In this document: in pieces, positions 30,435 through 36,894 of the stretch
Position numbering within the stretch: position 1 is the first letter of the stretch
Layout of the letters: every line of letters begins with the position of its first letter
Source of the DNA: Elusimicrobiota bacterium
Lineage (GTDB): Bacteria; Elusimicrobiota; Elusimicrobia; Elusimicrobiales; UBA9959
Length of the DNA stretch: 36,894 nucleotides
Reading direction: 5' to 3'
Assembly (NCBI GenBank): GCA_030637365.1
Contig: DAOWGR010000023.1
Location: 1 to 36,894 of the forward strand
Program-made: the position numbers and the translations under genes
Notes under the pieces: generated by a model
Told to the model about the DNA's origin: nothing
Database searches by the model: none
What the model saw: the letters and a program-made list of their open reading frames with translations, nothing else

Positions 30435-30464
30435 AGCCGATTAAAGAGTTTTTGCCAATCGGCT
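30435..30464. repeat. Hairpin just after the response-regulator stop
   Basis: AGCCGATT (30435-30442) and AATCGGCT (30457-30464) form an 8-bp stem around a 14-base loop, two bases after the stop codon. No strong T-run follows the stem. Confidence 0.55.
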
Positions 30465-30555
30465 GATGCTTTAATAGCGAGGCGTTAACCTTCAATTTCC
30501 ATCCCCTTGCGCGTTAAGCGTTGCTTATTTCGGCCTGAGGGGCTTTAAGTTAATG

Positions 30556-30561
30556 TATAAT
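30556..30561 (+). promoter_or_regulatory. -10 box of the GDPD gene, probably leaderless
   Basis: TATAAT lies eight bases before ATG 30570 and there is no room for a ribosome site, so the transcript would begin at or next to the start codon. The same box and flank occur before the GDPD fragment at 29658. Confidence 0.5.
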
Positions 30562-30569
30562 CTTTTACT

Positions 30570-31331
30570 ATGGGGAATAAACCTTTAATTTTGGCTCACA
30601 GAGGAGCGCTGCTAAATGCGCCCGAAAATACGCTTAAGGCGTTTATGAGGGCTTTTGAAAATGAAGCCGATGGCATTGAATGCGATATCAGAATTACCAA
30701 AGACGGCGAGTTTATAGCTTTTCATGATGAAACCACCGAACGCGTTGCGGGCGTAAATTGGCAGATAAAGAAAACAAAATACGCTCAATTAAGAAACATT
30801 GAAGTTTTTGGCAAAGAACCCATAGCTCATTTGGACGATATTTTAAAACTTCTTTTAAAATGGCCGGATAAATTATGTTTTTTTGAAGTGTGCTTTGATG
30901 ACTCCGATGATGTTGAACGCCTGACTCAAAAAGTAAAAGAGGCCGGTCTCGCGAAGCGTTCCTATATTTTGACTTTTTCAAACAGAAAACATTTATTAAA
31001 AAGAGCTAAAGAAGCCGCGCCTGAAATGGGCATATCGGTTATGCCGCTATTGCCGACAAAAATTATTCAGACCGCTCGCAAAGCCGGCGCTAATTCCGTT
31101 TGCGCGGGCTGGGTTGATTTGCCGGGAGCGAAACAATTGTTTACAATGTCGGCAAAACTTTATAATTTTAAAAAACAAATCAGAGACGCGAAGAAACTTG
31201 ATATTTTTGTAAGCGGCGGAGTGGCCAATACCCATAAAGAAATTGAATGGTTTTGCGAGCAAGGCATTGAAGGCGTATGGACTGATGATGTCTTGCTGGC
31301 TTTGGAAGTGATACGAGGCTCTGAGAAATAA
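30570..31331 (+). CDS. Glycerophosphodiester phosphodiesterase (GDPD)
   Basis: The enzyme hydrolyses glycerophosphodiesters to glycerol-3-phosphate and an alcohol. The TIM-barrel motifs are present: L-A-H-R-G-A at residues 8-13 with P-E-N-T, then G-I-E-C-D-I-R-I-T with the metal-binding Glu and Asp, and F-I-A-F-H-D with catalytic His. Later motifs deviate: the usual E-x-K strand reads F-F-E-V-C-F, and the C-terminal W-T-V-N pattern is replaced by I-F-V-S-G-G-V. Activity is therefore likely but substrate range may differ. There is no signal peptide, so it is cytoplasmic. The protein has 253 residues. A decayed copy of its 5' end lies about 0.9 kb upstream. Confidence 0.92.
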   Translation: MGNKPLILAHRGALLNAPENTLKAFMRAFENEADGIECDIRITKDGEFIAFHDETTERVAGVNWQIKKTKYAQLRNIEVFGKEPIAHLDDILKLLLKWPDKLCFFEVCFDDSDDVERLTQKVKEAGLAKRSYILTFSNRKHLLKRAKEAAPEMGISVMPLLPTKIIQTARKAGANSVCAGWVDLPGAKQLFTMSAKLYNFKKQIRDAKKLDIFVSGGVANTHKEIEWFCEQGIEGVWTDDVLLALEVIRGSEK

Positions 31332-31339
31332 TTATTTCT
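31324..31339. repeat. Palindrome overlapping the GDPD stop codon
   Basis: AGAAATAATTATTTCT is a perfect 16-base palindrome holding the TAA stop (31329-31331). Outer bases extend the pairing (GGC-TCT with AGA-GC-GCC). Confidence 0.6.
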
Positions 31340-31363
31340 TAGAGCGCCTAAATAGGGGGAAGC

Positions 31364-32056
31364 ATGGTTAAATATTCGGCTTGTATTGCGGTGGCGCTGG
31401 CGATAGTATATGGAATAATACTTTCATATCCGGGAATGTTTTTTAAGTATAGTTATGAGTATAAAAACATGACCGTTTACAGCCATGAAACCCTAAAAGG
31501 CGATATTGACGGTGTTTGGGATGCCGTTCATGAGAAGATGGTTTTATCCGAATTTTTTAATCCCGATTTTAAATTTTGTTTTTATATTGTAAAAGGTTTA
31601 AAGGAATACTCTTTTTTAACCGCCTTTAAAGGAAAAAATTATTCTTATCTCTGTCCGTTAAGCGGCAAGATTTTTTTGGTTTCGGCCGATTTTGAAAAAA
31701 ACGAAGCAAATTGTAAAAATTGCGATGAAAAAAGCGTCAGGGATTTGGATATTATCATGGCGAGCGCGGCAATGAAGAGTATTCTCCGGCAAAATTCCGA
31801 ATTTTTAAAATATATATTCATTAGTGAATGGAAAAAAGAAGGCTATGGGGAGTATATCGCGGGTGAAAGCGGATATTTTGAATTTTCGGAAATATGCGGA
31901 AACGAAACGGATAATCTGTGGCTGGAATTTTATAAGCGCCATCTTGCCATGAAAATGCTGATGATTGAGGATAAATATTCATTTGCCGCCGTTCTTGAAA
32001 AAAATGTCAGTTATGAAGGCATGCTAAAGCGTCTTAAAGAAAGGCATTGCAGATAG
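31364..32056 (+). CDS. Membrane-anchored protein of unknown function
   Basis: The protein has 230 residues. An N-terminal uncleaved signal anchor (A-C-I-A-V-A-L-A-I-V-Y-G-I-I-L) is followed by a soluble, probably exported domain rich in aromatic residues. A four-cysteine pattern stands out: Y-L-C-P-L-S-G at about 107 and N-C-K-N-C-D near 125, which could bind a metal. GGGGGAAG seven bases before ATG is a good ribosome site. I do not recognise the family. The N-terminal 30 residues recur at the right edge of the window (36805-36894), so at least one paralogue or fragment exists. It may be co-transcribed with GDPD, 32 bases upstream. Confidence 0.75.
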   Translation: MVKYSACIAVALAIVYGIILSYPGMFFKYSYEYKNMTVYSHETLKGDIDGVWDAVHEKMVLSEFFNPDFKFCFYIVKGLKEYSFLTAFKGKNYSYLCPLSGKIFLVSADFEKNEANCKNCDEKSVRDLDIIMASAAMKSILRQNSEFLKYIFISEWKKEGYGEYIAGESGYFEFSEICGNETDNLWLEFYKRHLAMKMLMIEDKYSFAAVLEKNVSYEGMLKRLKERHCR

Positions 32057-32219
32057 TTAGTCGCTGGCGGAGCCCTTTTAATTCCCGAAGAAAAATAAAA
32101 TCATATGCCGTTCTCTCTCTTTCATTTTTGGGCCGTATGCTCGCGCGGCTTTCGCTGCGAATAAAAAACTCAAAAAAATCGGGGAAGAATTTCAATTATA
32201 GGCTGGAATGATTTTTTGG

Positions 32220-34343
32220 CTATTTCACTATCTTGCCGGCATAAATCCATTCGCTTTTTTTCGTTTTGCCTATTATAACCCAAACCTCAAGCCAGATATG
32301 ATTGGTTTTTCGCGGAAGAATGTCATCTGAAATGGATGTGCCAAGACTTAATTTTACATTGTCATTATAACTGATAAATGGAGCCCAAGCTTTTTTTAAT
32401 TTGGTTTTATACAGGTGCCCGCCTCTGTCATAGCTTGAGTAAACCTGCATAAATATTCTTTGAACTGATCCTAATGTTGTCCTAAGGTTATGAACAGCTT
32501 TTGGATCTATGTATTTCCATGCTAAGGTTATTTCATAATAATGTTCGCCTTTTTTAAGCGTTGCCCTGACATTTTCAAGAAGTGTGACTCTTTCCCAAAA
32601 GTTACCCTCGTTAAGTAAATCAAATTTTTTAAAATCAATGCCAGGCAGATTGGCGGGGAAGACCTTTCCGCTCAGAGAGGATGTTTCCTCTTTTTCTTTT
32701 TTTGATTTATCTTCATTAATTTCAGTTGTTTGTTTTTCTTCCGCTTCCAATCTTTTTCGCTTATTTTCAGCAATTTTTTCTTGAAATTGTTTGTCCCATC
32801 TTTCTTTTTGTTGTTTGTCAATTTCAATTTGTTCCGCTTTAAAAATTTTCTCTTGCTCTTTCCAGAGGTTCTTTTTACAATCGGTAAAACGATTTTGGGA
32901 GTTTGGCGGAATCGTTATGCCAAGTTTTTTAAATTCATCAAGGCAGGATAAAATGGAATTCCATTCTCCTGTCCATCGTGACAGTTCATCTGAGCGGAAA
33001 GGCTCCAAAGGTATTTGTCCGGCAAACTCAATTCGTTTGAGGATCTCTCTTTCTTTTTCAATTAGATTAAGCAGACGATCTGTTTCAGCCTTATTCGCTT
33101 TATATTTTCTTGTTTTTTCGTTTCTTTCTCTGCCTTTGGCAAGTCTGCGTTCGCAACCATCAAGAGTGGTAAGATCGCTTGTTGACAGGGAAATTTTTTC
33201 TTCTTTAAACGCGGCGAGGCATTTTTTAAGGGCTTCTTTTTCCTCATTTACTTGAGTTTCAGTTAAATTCATTTCAGCTGCCAAAGCTCTGGCATCTTCC
33301 AATTCACCTTCGCAAACGATATAGCTGTTTTTTACTTTGGTTGAAACGGGATAGCCGATTTTATTGAGTTCGTTAATGCATTTCTCAATTCGTTCATTAA
33401 ATTTATCTTTTCCGCTTTTCTTATTTTTTATTGCCAAATCCAAAGCTTTTAAGCAAGCTTCTTCGGAGGAAAAAGTTGATGGCGGATGAAGGCTTGCGTT
33501 TCTAAACTGAGACAAACAGGTTTGAACATTGCCCCTTTCACCGAGATTTTTTTCAGCTTTTGCGGTTGATCGTCTCGCCCATTGTTTTGTTTCGCGCTTC
33601 TTTTGAGCTTTTTCCGCTTTTTCTTTAGCAAGCCATTTTTCATCTCGTTTTCTAATTCTTTCGCGTTCCTCTTCAGCTGTCGGCTGAAAACTTGAAAGCC
33701 ATTTGGCATGTCTTGCTTTTTTTTCTTTTTCAGTTAGTTTTCGAGGCGCGGTTTTTTTATTTTTGGATGAGGTCTTGTCGGATTTTCCGGTTAAAGTAGA
33801 ATCGCATTTTTCAAAAACCGGTGAAAAAGAATGTCTGGAATATCCTTTATTAAGCAAATTATAACAACAGTTTTGAAAAGCTTTGCTTTGCAGGAGGTTT
33901 CCTCCTCGCTTAACTTTAATGGATCTTTGGCATGCCTCGTAAGATTTTTTTGCCGAAGAATTTATTGAGCCGTATTCGCAAAAGAGCCGCCGAAGACATT
34001 GTTCATGAGAGGCGCTTCCGGAAGATTTTTTATTCGCTTTTTTTTTGTTTAGAATTTTATTGCAATTCCACCTTCCCAATGCTATTTTTTTATGAGAATA
34101 ACCTTGTTTCAAAAGTTTTCGATGGCAATTTTGCCGGTCCTGCGGCAGCGGTTTGCGTTTGCGATACGCTCTAAGAGCGGTTAGGCAATTGGCATAATAT
34201 TCATCGCATTGAATATCCCAATATCCATATTCCACTACCAGAGTTTCTAAACATGTTTTATGTTTAGGAGTGAAAGAGAGGCTTATATCGGGCAATAAAA
34301 CGCAAATCAAACCCATTGTCAGAATAGTTAAATTTTTTTTCAT
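32220..34343 (-). CDS. Secreted protein with eight paired-cysteine repeats, unknown function
   Basis: The protein has 707 residues with a signal peptide (cleavage near residue 24). Cysteine pairs spaced 21-22 residues apart occur eight times: 31/53, 73/94, 116/138, 159/180, 276/297, 322/344, 375/397 and 467/489. Each unit has the form C-(L/I/H)-x2-(L/F)-x~5-(Y/I/L)-x~10-C-x3-L, suggesting a helical hairpin stapled by a disulfide. Units 1-2 and 3-4 look like a duplicated pair. Highly charged Lys/Glu coiled coil separates the groups (about 190-270, 400-440 and 490-560). The last 140 residues, without cysteine, look beta-rich (Y-Y-E-I-T-L-A-W-K-Y and I-W-L-E-V-W-V-I-I-G). Its start directly follows the stop of the upstream gene (TAA-ATG). 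Family not recognised. Confidence 0.8.
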   Translation of the reverse strand: MKKNLTILTMGLICVLLPDISLSFTPKHKTCLETLVVEYGYWDIQCDEYYANCLTALRAYRKRKPLPQDRQNCHRKLLKQGYSHKKIALGRWNCNKILNKKKANKKSSGSASHEQCLRRLFCEYGSINSSAKKSYEACQRSIKVKRGGNLLQSKAFQNCCYNLLNKGYSRHSFSPVFEKCDSTLTGKSDKTSSKNKKTAPRKLTEKEKKARHAKWLSSFQPTAEEERERIRKRDEKWLAKEKAEKAQKKRETKQWARRSTAKAEKNLGERGNVQTCLSQFRNASLHPPSTFSSEEACLKALDLAIKNKKSGKDKFNERIEKCINELNKIGYPVSTKVKNSYIVCEGELEDARALAAEMNLTETQVNEEKEALKKCLAAFKEEKISLSTSDLTTLDGCERRLAKGRERNEKTRKYKANKAETDRLLNLIEKEREILKRIEFAGQIPLEPFRSDELSRWTGEWNSILSCLDEFKKLGITIPPNSQNRFTDCKKNLWKEQEKIFKAEQIEIDKQQKERWDKQFQEKIAENKRKRLEAEEKQTTEINEDKSKKEKEETSSLSGKVFPANLPGIDFKKFDLLNEGNFWERVTLLENVRATLKKGEHYYEITLAWKYIDPKAVHNLRTTLGSVQRIFMQVYSSYDRGGHLYKTKLKKAWAPFISYNDNVKLSLGTSISDDILPRKTNHIWLEVWVIIGKTKKSEWIYAGKIVK

Positions 34344-36674
34344 TTATTTGCTTTCGTTTAAAATAACATATTGAGTGAAAGTGTCTTGAGCCAGTCTGTT
34401 ATATTTATTGATGGCGGCTTTATCGGCGATATGTTCTTTTTGAGAGGCATAATAAACGGAAAGCAGAGAATATGTCCGGCCGAGATAAAAATGAGCCAGA
34501 GCCAAATCGGGGTTTTTTGCCGCAGCGCCGCTTATGATTTCAGCCGCTTTGAGAAGGCCTTTTTCATTATAGCGTTTAACCATCAGATTCACGATTCCCG
34601 AGTATGACCGTTTATAATATTCCGCCAATTTTTTGCCTTTTTTCAAAGCATAAGAGTCAAAATTCTCTTTGCTCGGCCGTTCTCCTGATAAATCAAAAGT
34701 CTTTAAATCCGATACCGCTCGCGCTTGAAGTGAAAAAGATTCGCCCACGGCGCTAAGAGTCGCCTTGAAACCGAGGTTCATGGCCTTTCTTTGGGAGAGA
34801 TATCCTTGGAGCAGTGAAAGATAAGGATTGTTTGAATCAAAAGTTTTATTGTCTTCAAGTTTATTTGACCATTTATCATAGGTGGAATTTTTAGCCGCGC
34901 TTTTTTTTGTGAGATAAGCAAAAATTTCAGAGAAAGTCCTTTCGCTCATAATTGATTTGGCGAAAGGTTTTAATTCGGAGTTTTCCGGTATTTTATCGTA
35001 AGTGTTTTTAATCCGATCGGACATTTCTCTAAGTTCTTTTGGAAATTTAAGATGGCGCTGTTCGGCCGCCGCCCTTTCAATCAATTGCCCCGCGTATTCT
35101 TTAGCCAGCAGAGTATTTTCATCCGCGCCGGCTTTATTAAGATGATTAAGAGCGTTTTGAGCAAGATCCGGTTTTACGGTTATTAAACTCAAATAAAAAA
35201 TGCCGAGCGCTCTTTCACCGAGTTCGGGTGAAAGTCTCAATACCTCCTTATATTCGGCAAACGCGCTGTTTAAAAGTTCGTTTACGGTTGATAAATCTAT
35301 TTTTTCTTTTTTATTTTTTGGGGAGTATGTCCATTTTGGAAAGCTCAAGCCCGTGCCTATAAAATGTTCGTTTGCTTCAGTTATTTGATTCCGGAGAACA
35401 TTCAGGGCGAGCAGGCGATAAATATTTCCAAGTTTAAGATGATAATGGGGATTTTCTTTATCCGTTTCAACGGCTTTTTCAAAAGTGGAAATAATTTCCT
35501 CTGAAATTGGCAAGATATTGAAATGGCGGCTTGTTTGAATCAATTGCCGATATTCGGCGAACATAAGCGAACGGCTTTTTTTGATGTTTTTTTCAACTAT
35601 GCGGCCGGCTTTCCACGAGGCTTTTCCTTCGGGAATATTTTCAGGCAAAGGAAGCGCGGCAAACTTTAAAGAATCCTCAACCGCTTTTTTAAGGGCGCCG
35701 GCATTTTCCCAATCAAAATCCGCGGGCAATTCCAATTCTTTCGGCTTTTGCCCGGTTGAGGTTACAAAGCGCTGTCTGTCTCTAATAGCGGGAGAAGTTT
35801 TTTTTGCTTCTTCAACGCTTTCCATATATTTAAGGGCTTTAATAAATTGTGGCGGATGGGTGACGCTTTGTATTTTTTCTTGAGCCTTGCGATAAGATGT
35901 CAGAGCTTCATCCAGACGCTTATAAAACATTTCCAAAAGCATGGCGTTTCCAAGCCGATATAAATCGGCCCCGCTTTGAGCGGCGCCAAGTTCAGTGATT
36001 TTTTTGCGGATATTTGAAAGTTTGATATTAATATAAAATTTTTGGGCGAGCGGAGAATTTAAGATTCTATTGAAATTTTCTTTTTTTAGCGTTTGATTAT
36101 TTTGAGATAATTCTGTTTTTTTTGGAGCATCGGCAGTCTTTTCAGCCGGAGAAGACGGAATGAACAGAGCTTTTTGATATTCTTTGAAATTATCTTTGGA
36201 TAAACGGATTATGGGGGGCAAAAATAAGCCGTCATTGGTTGTTATGTCCCTCAATGTTAAAGCCGCCTGCCGATATAATATGGGAGGCAGCATGGTTGTT
36301 TCCACGGTGACGATATTTTCGGCGAATTGGCTGTCTATGCTGTACATGCCGCCGGAGATATATTGTGATATCCTGTCTGAAAGCCCGATTCTCATGTCTG
36401 CGGGTTTGTAAAGTTTTTTGCGGATATCGGAATAAATATTGAGAGCTTGTTTGAATTGTTTTTTATAAAGCTTTTTTTTGGCGCCGCTCTTTTTTATTTT
36501 AAGTCCTTCATTGTAAAACTTATTTGCTTCCGCCAGTTTTTGTTTAAAATCCGCTGTGTCTATAAGTCTTTTCTCAGAGCCTTTTCCTTGAGCTTGGATG
36601 GAATTTGCGGCTGAGAAAGCAAATACGGCAATTAGCGTCAATGAAAACAATTTTTTTAATTTGTAAATATTCAT
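34344..36674 (-). CDS. Large secreted helical (TPR-like) protein, unknown function
   Basis: The protein has 776 residues with a signal peptide (L-I-A-V-F-A-F-S-A-A-N-S-I-Q-A-Q). The rest is almost entirely predicted helix, with TPR-like pieces such as N-P-H-Y-H-L-K-L-G-N-I-Y-R-L-L-A (about 410) and A-A-K-N-P-D-L-A-L-A-H-F-Y-L-G-R-T-Y near the C-terminus. It is probably a periplasmic scaffold that binds other proteins. A G-rich ribosome site (nine Gs) lies immediately upstream of ATG. It abuts the Cys-repeat gene with no spacer, so the two form an operon and may work together. No enzymatic motif is seen. Confidence 0.8.
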   Translation of the reverse strand: MNIYKLKKLFSLTLIAVFAFSAANSIQAQGKGSEKRLIDTADFKQKLAEANKFYNEGLKIKKSGAKKKLYKKQFKQALNIYSDIRKKLYKPADMRIGLSDRISQYISGGMYSIDSQFAENIVTVETTMLPPILYRQAALTLRDITTNDGLFLPPIIRLSKDNFKEYQKALFIPSSPAEKTADAPKKTELSQNNQTLKKENFNRILNSPLAQKFYINIKLSNIRKKITELGAAQSGADLYRLGNAMLLEMFYKRLDEALTSYRKAQEKIQSVTHPPQFIKALKYMESVEEAKKTSPAIRDRQRFVTSTGQKPKELELPADFDWENAGALKKAVEDSLKFAALPLPENIPEGKASWKAGRIVEKNIKKSRSLMFAEYRQLIQTSRHFNILPISEEIISTFEKAVETDKENPHYHLKLGNIYRLLALNVLRNQITEANEHFIGTGLSFPKWTYSPKNKKEKIDLSTVNELLNSAFAEYKEVLRLSPELGERALGIFYLSLITVKPDLAQNALNHLNKAGADENTLLAKEYAGQLIERAAAEQRHLKFPKELREMSDRIKNTYDKIPENSELKPFAKSIMSERTFSEIFAYLTKKSAAKNSTYDKWSNKLEDNKTFDSNNPYLSLLQGYLSQRKAMNLGFKATLSAVGESFSLQARAVSDLKTFDLSGERPSKENFDSYALKKGKKLAEYYKRSYSGIVNLMVKRYNEKGLLKAAEIISGAAAKNPDLALAHFYLGRTYSLLSVYYASQKEHIADKAAINKYNRLAQDTFTQYVILNESK

Positions 36675-36716
36675 ACCCCCCCCCTAACTTTGTTCTTAAG
36701 CGCGTTATAGAAGCAT

Positions 36717-36739
36717 ATTATACTTATTTAGCTAAATAA
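36717..36739 (-). promoter_or_regulatory. -10 box and 16-base palindromic operator candidate for the secreted-protein operon
   Basis: On the minus strand TATAAT (36722-36717) lies about 42 bases before the ATG at 36674. Immediately upstream of it, TTATTTAGCTAAATAA (36724-36739) is a perfect palindrome in the -35/-10 spacer, where a repressor would block polymerase. No clear -35 box is visible. A second inverted repeat, TGTGTT-GT-AACACA, lies at 36778-36791 before the divergent gene. Confidence 0.5.
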
Positions 36740-36804
36740 TCGGCGGAGAACACTGCTTATTATATTTTATTTACAAATGTGTTGTAACACAAAGGTTGAA
36801 AATT

Positions 36805-36894
36805 TTGGATTGTATTATGATGGCGCCGGCGATAGTATATGGAATAATGCGTTCATATACGGGAATGTTTTTTAAGAATAGTTATGAGTATAAA
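36805..36894 (+). CDS. N-terminal part of a paralogue of the 31364 gene, cut by window edge
   Basis: The visible residues, M-A-P-A-I-V-Y-G-I-M-R-S-Y-T-G-M-F-F-K-N-S-Y-E-Y-K, closely match residues 10-34 of the protein at 31364 (A-L-A-I-V-Y-G-I-I-L-S-Y-P-G-M-F-F-K-Y-S-Y-E-Y-K). The start could be TTG 36805, with AAAGG nine bases upstream, or ATG 36817 or 36820. Whether it is a full gene or another 5' fragment cannot be told, because it runs off the window. Confidence 0.7.
   Translation, partial: MDCIMMAPAIVYGIMRSYTGMFFKNSYEYK

Noticed and set aside
35925..35950. GC-rich CGCTTTGAGCGGCGCC in the TPR-like gene as an element copy
   Set aside because: It lacks the arms and linker, and the encoded residues fit the surrounding helix.
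1..36894. CRISPR array, rRNA genes, full insertion sequences
   Set aside because: No regularly spaced direct repeats, rRNA-like stretches or transposase frames were found on either strand.

Overview
The window is about 37 kb of AT-rich bacterial DNA. A TonB-dependent receptor and a YfiR-type periplasmic protein point to a Gram-negative (diderm) cell. TGA is used as a stop codon and a canonical tRNA-Ser is present. Queuosine genes, a c-di-AMP cyclase, tandem gene duplications and a high share of unrecognised secreted proteins fit a little-studied lineage of the Elusimicrobiota/Omnitrophota kind. That placement is an impression from gene style; no taxonomic marker here proves it.

Layout. (1) 1-4011, plus strand: the 3' part of murI, an orphan HicA-like protein, a small lipoprotein, a ComB-family phosphatase, queC, queE and a small Cys-pair protein. 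(2) 4232-10059: three tandem paralogues of a secreted two-HKD phospholipase-D-family protein, closed by a strong terminator. (3) 10330-22386: hpt, ftsH, dacA (diadenylate cyclase), a 32-residue remnant of cdaR, then a complete Yej/Opp-type peptide ABC importer with two substrate-binding proteins, two permeases and two ATPases. (4) 22474-28195, minus strand: a three-helix membrane protein, then a signalling cluster read response regulator, TonB-dependent receptor, YfiR-like protein, histidine kinase. (5) 28303-31331: a 5' gene fragment, a uridine-phosphorylase-like gene, tRNA-Ser with a duplicated 3' end, a decayed GDPD fragment, a response regulator and an intact GDPD. (6) 31364-36894: a membrane-anchored unknown whose start reappears at the right edge, and a two-gene minus-strand operon of large secreted unknowns, one with eight paired-cysteine repeats.

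The most striking observation is a short palindromic element of 78-81 bp, inserted in the same reading frame in two unrelated protein genes (comB at 1767-1847, the first substrate-binding protein at 13711-13788). Each copy is flanked by a 3-bp direct repeat. Removing it from the binding-protein gene restores the sequence of the intact paralogue. A decayed tail lies in the same frame in the second PLD gene, and a shrunken copy lies upstream of the HicA-like gene. The elements behave like Rickettsia palindromic elements, in what looks like an unrelated lineage.

A second theme is local duplication. There are whole-gene copies (three PLD genes, two binding proteins) and 5' fragments carrying gene starts and sometimes promoters (GDPD, the DUF4405-like protein, and possibly the gene cut by the right edge). 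Several genes also end in U-tract-less hairpins that overlap or closely follow the stop codon.
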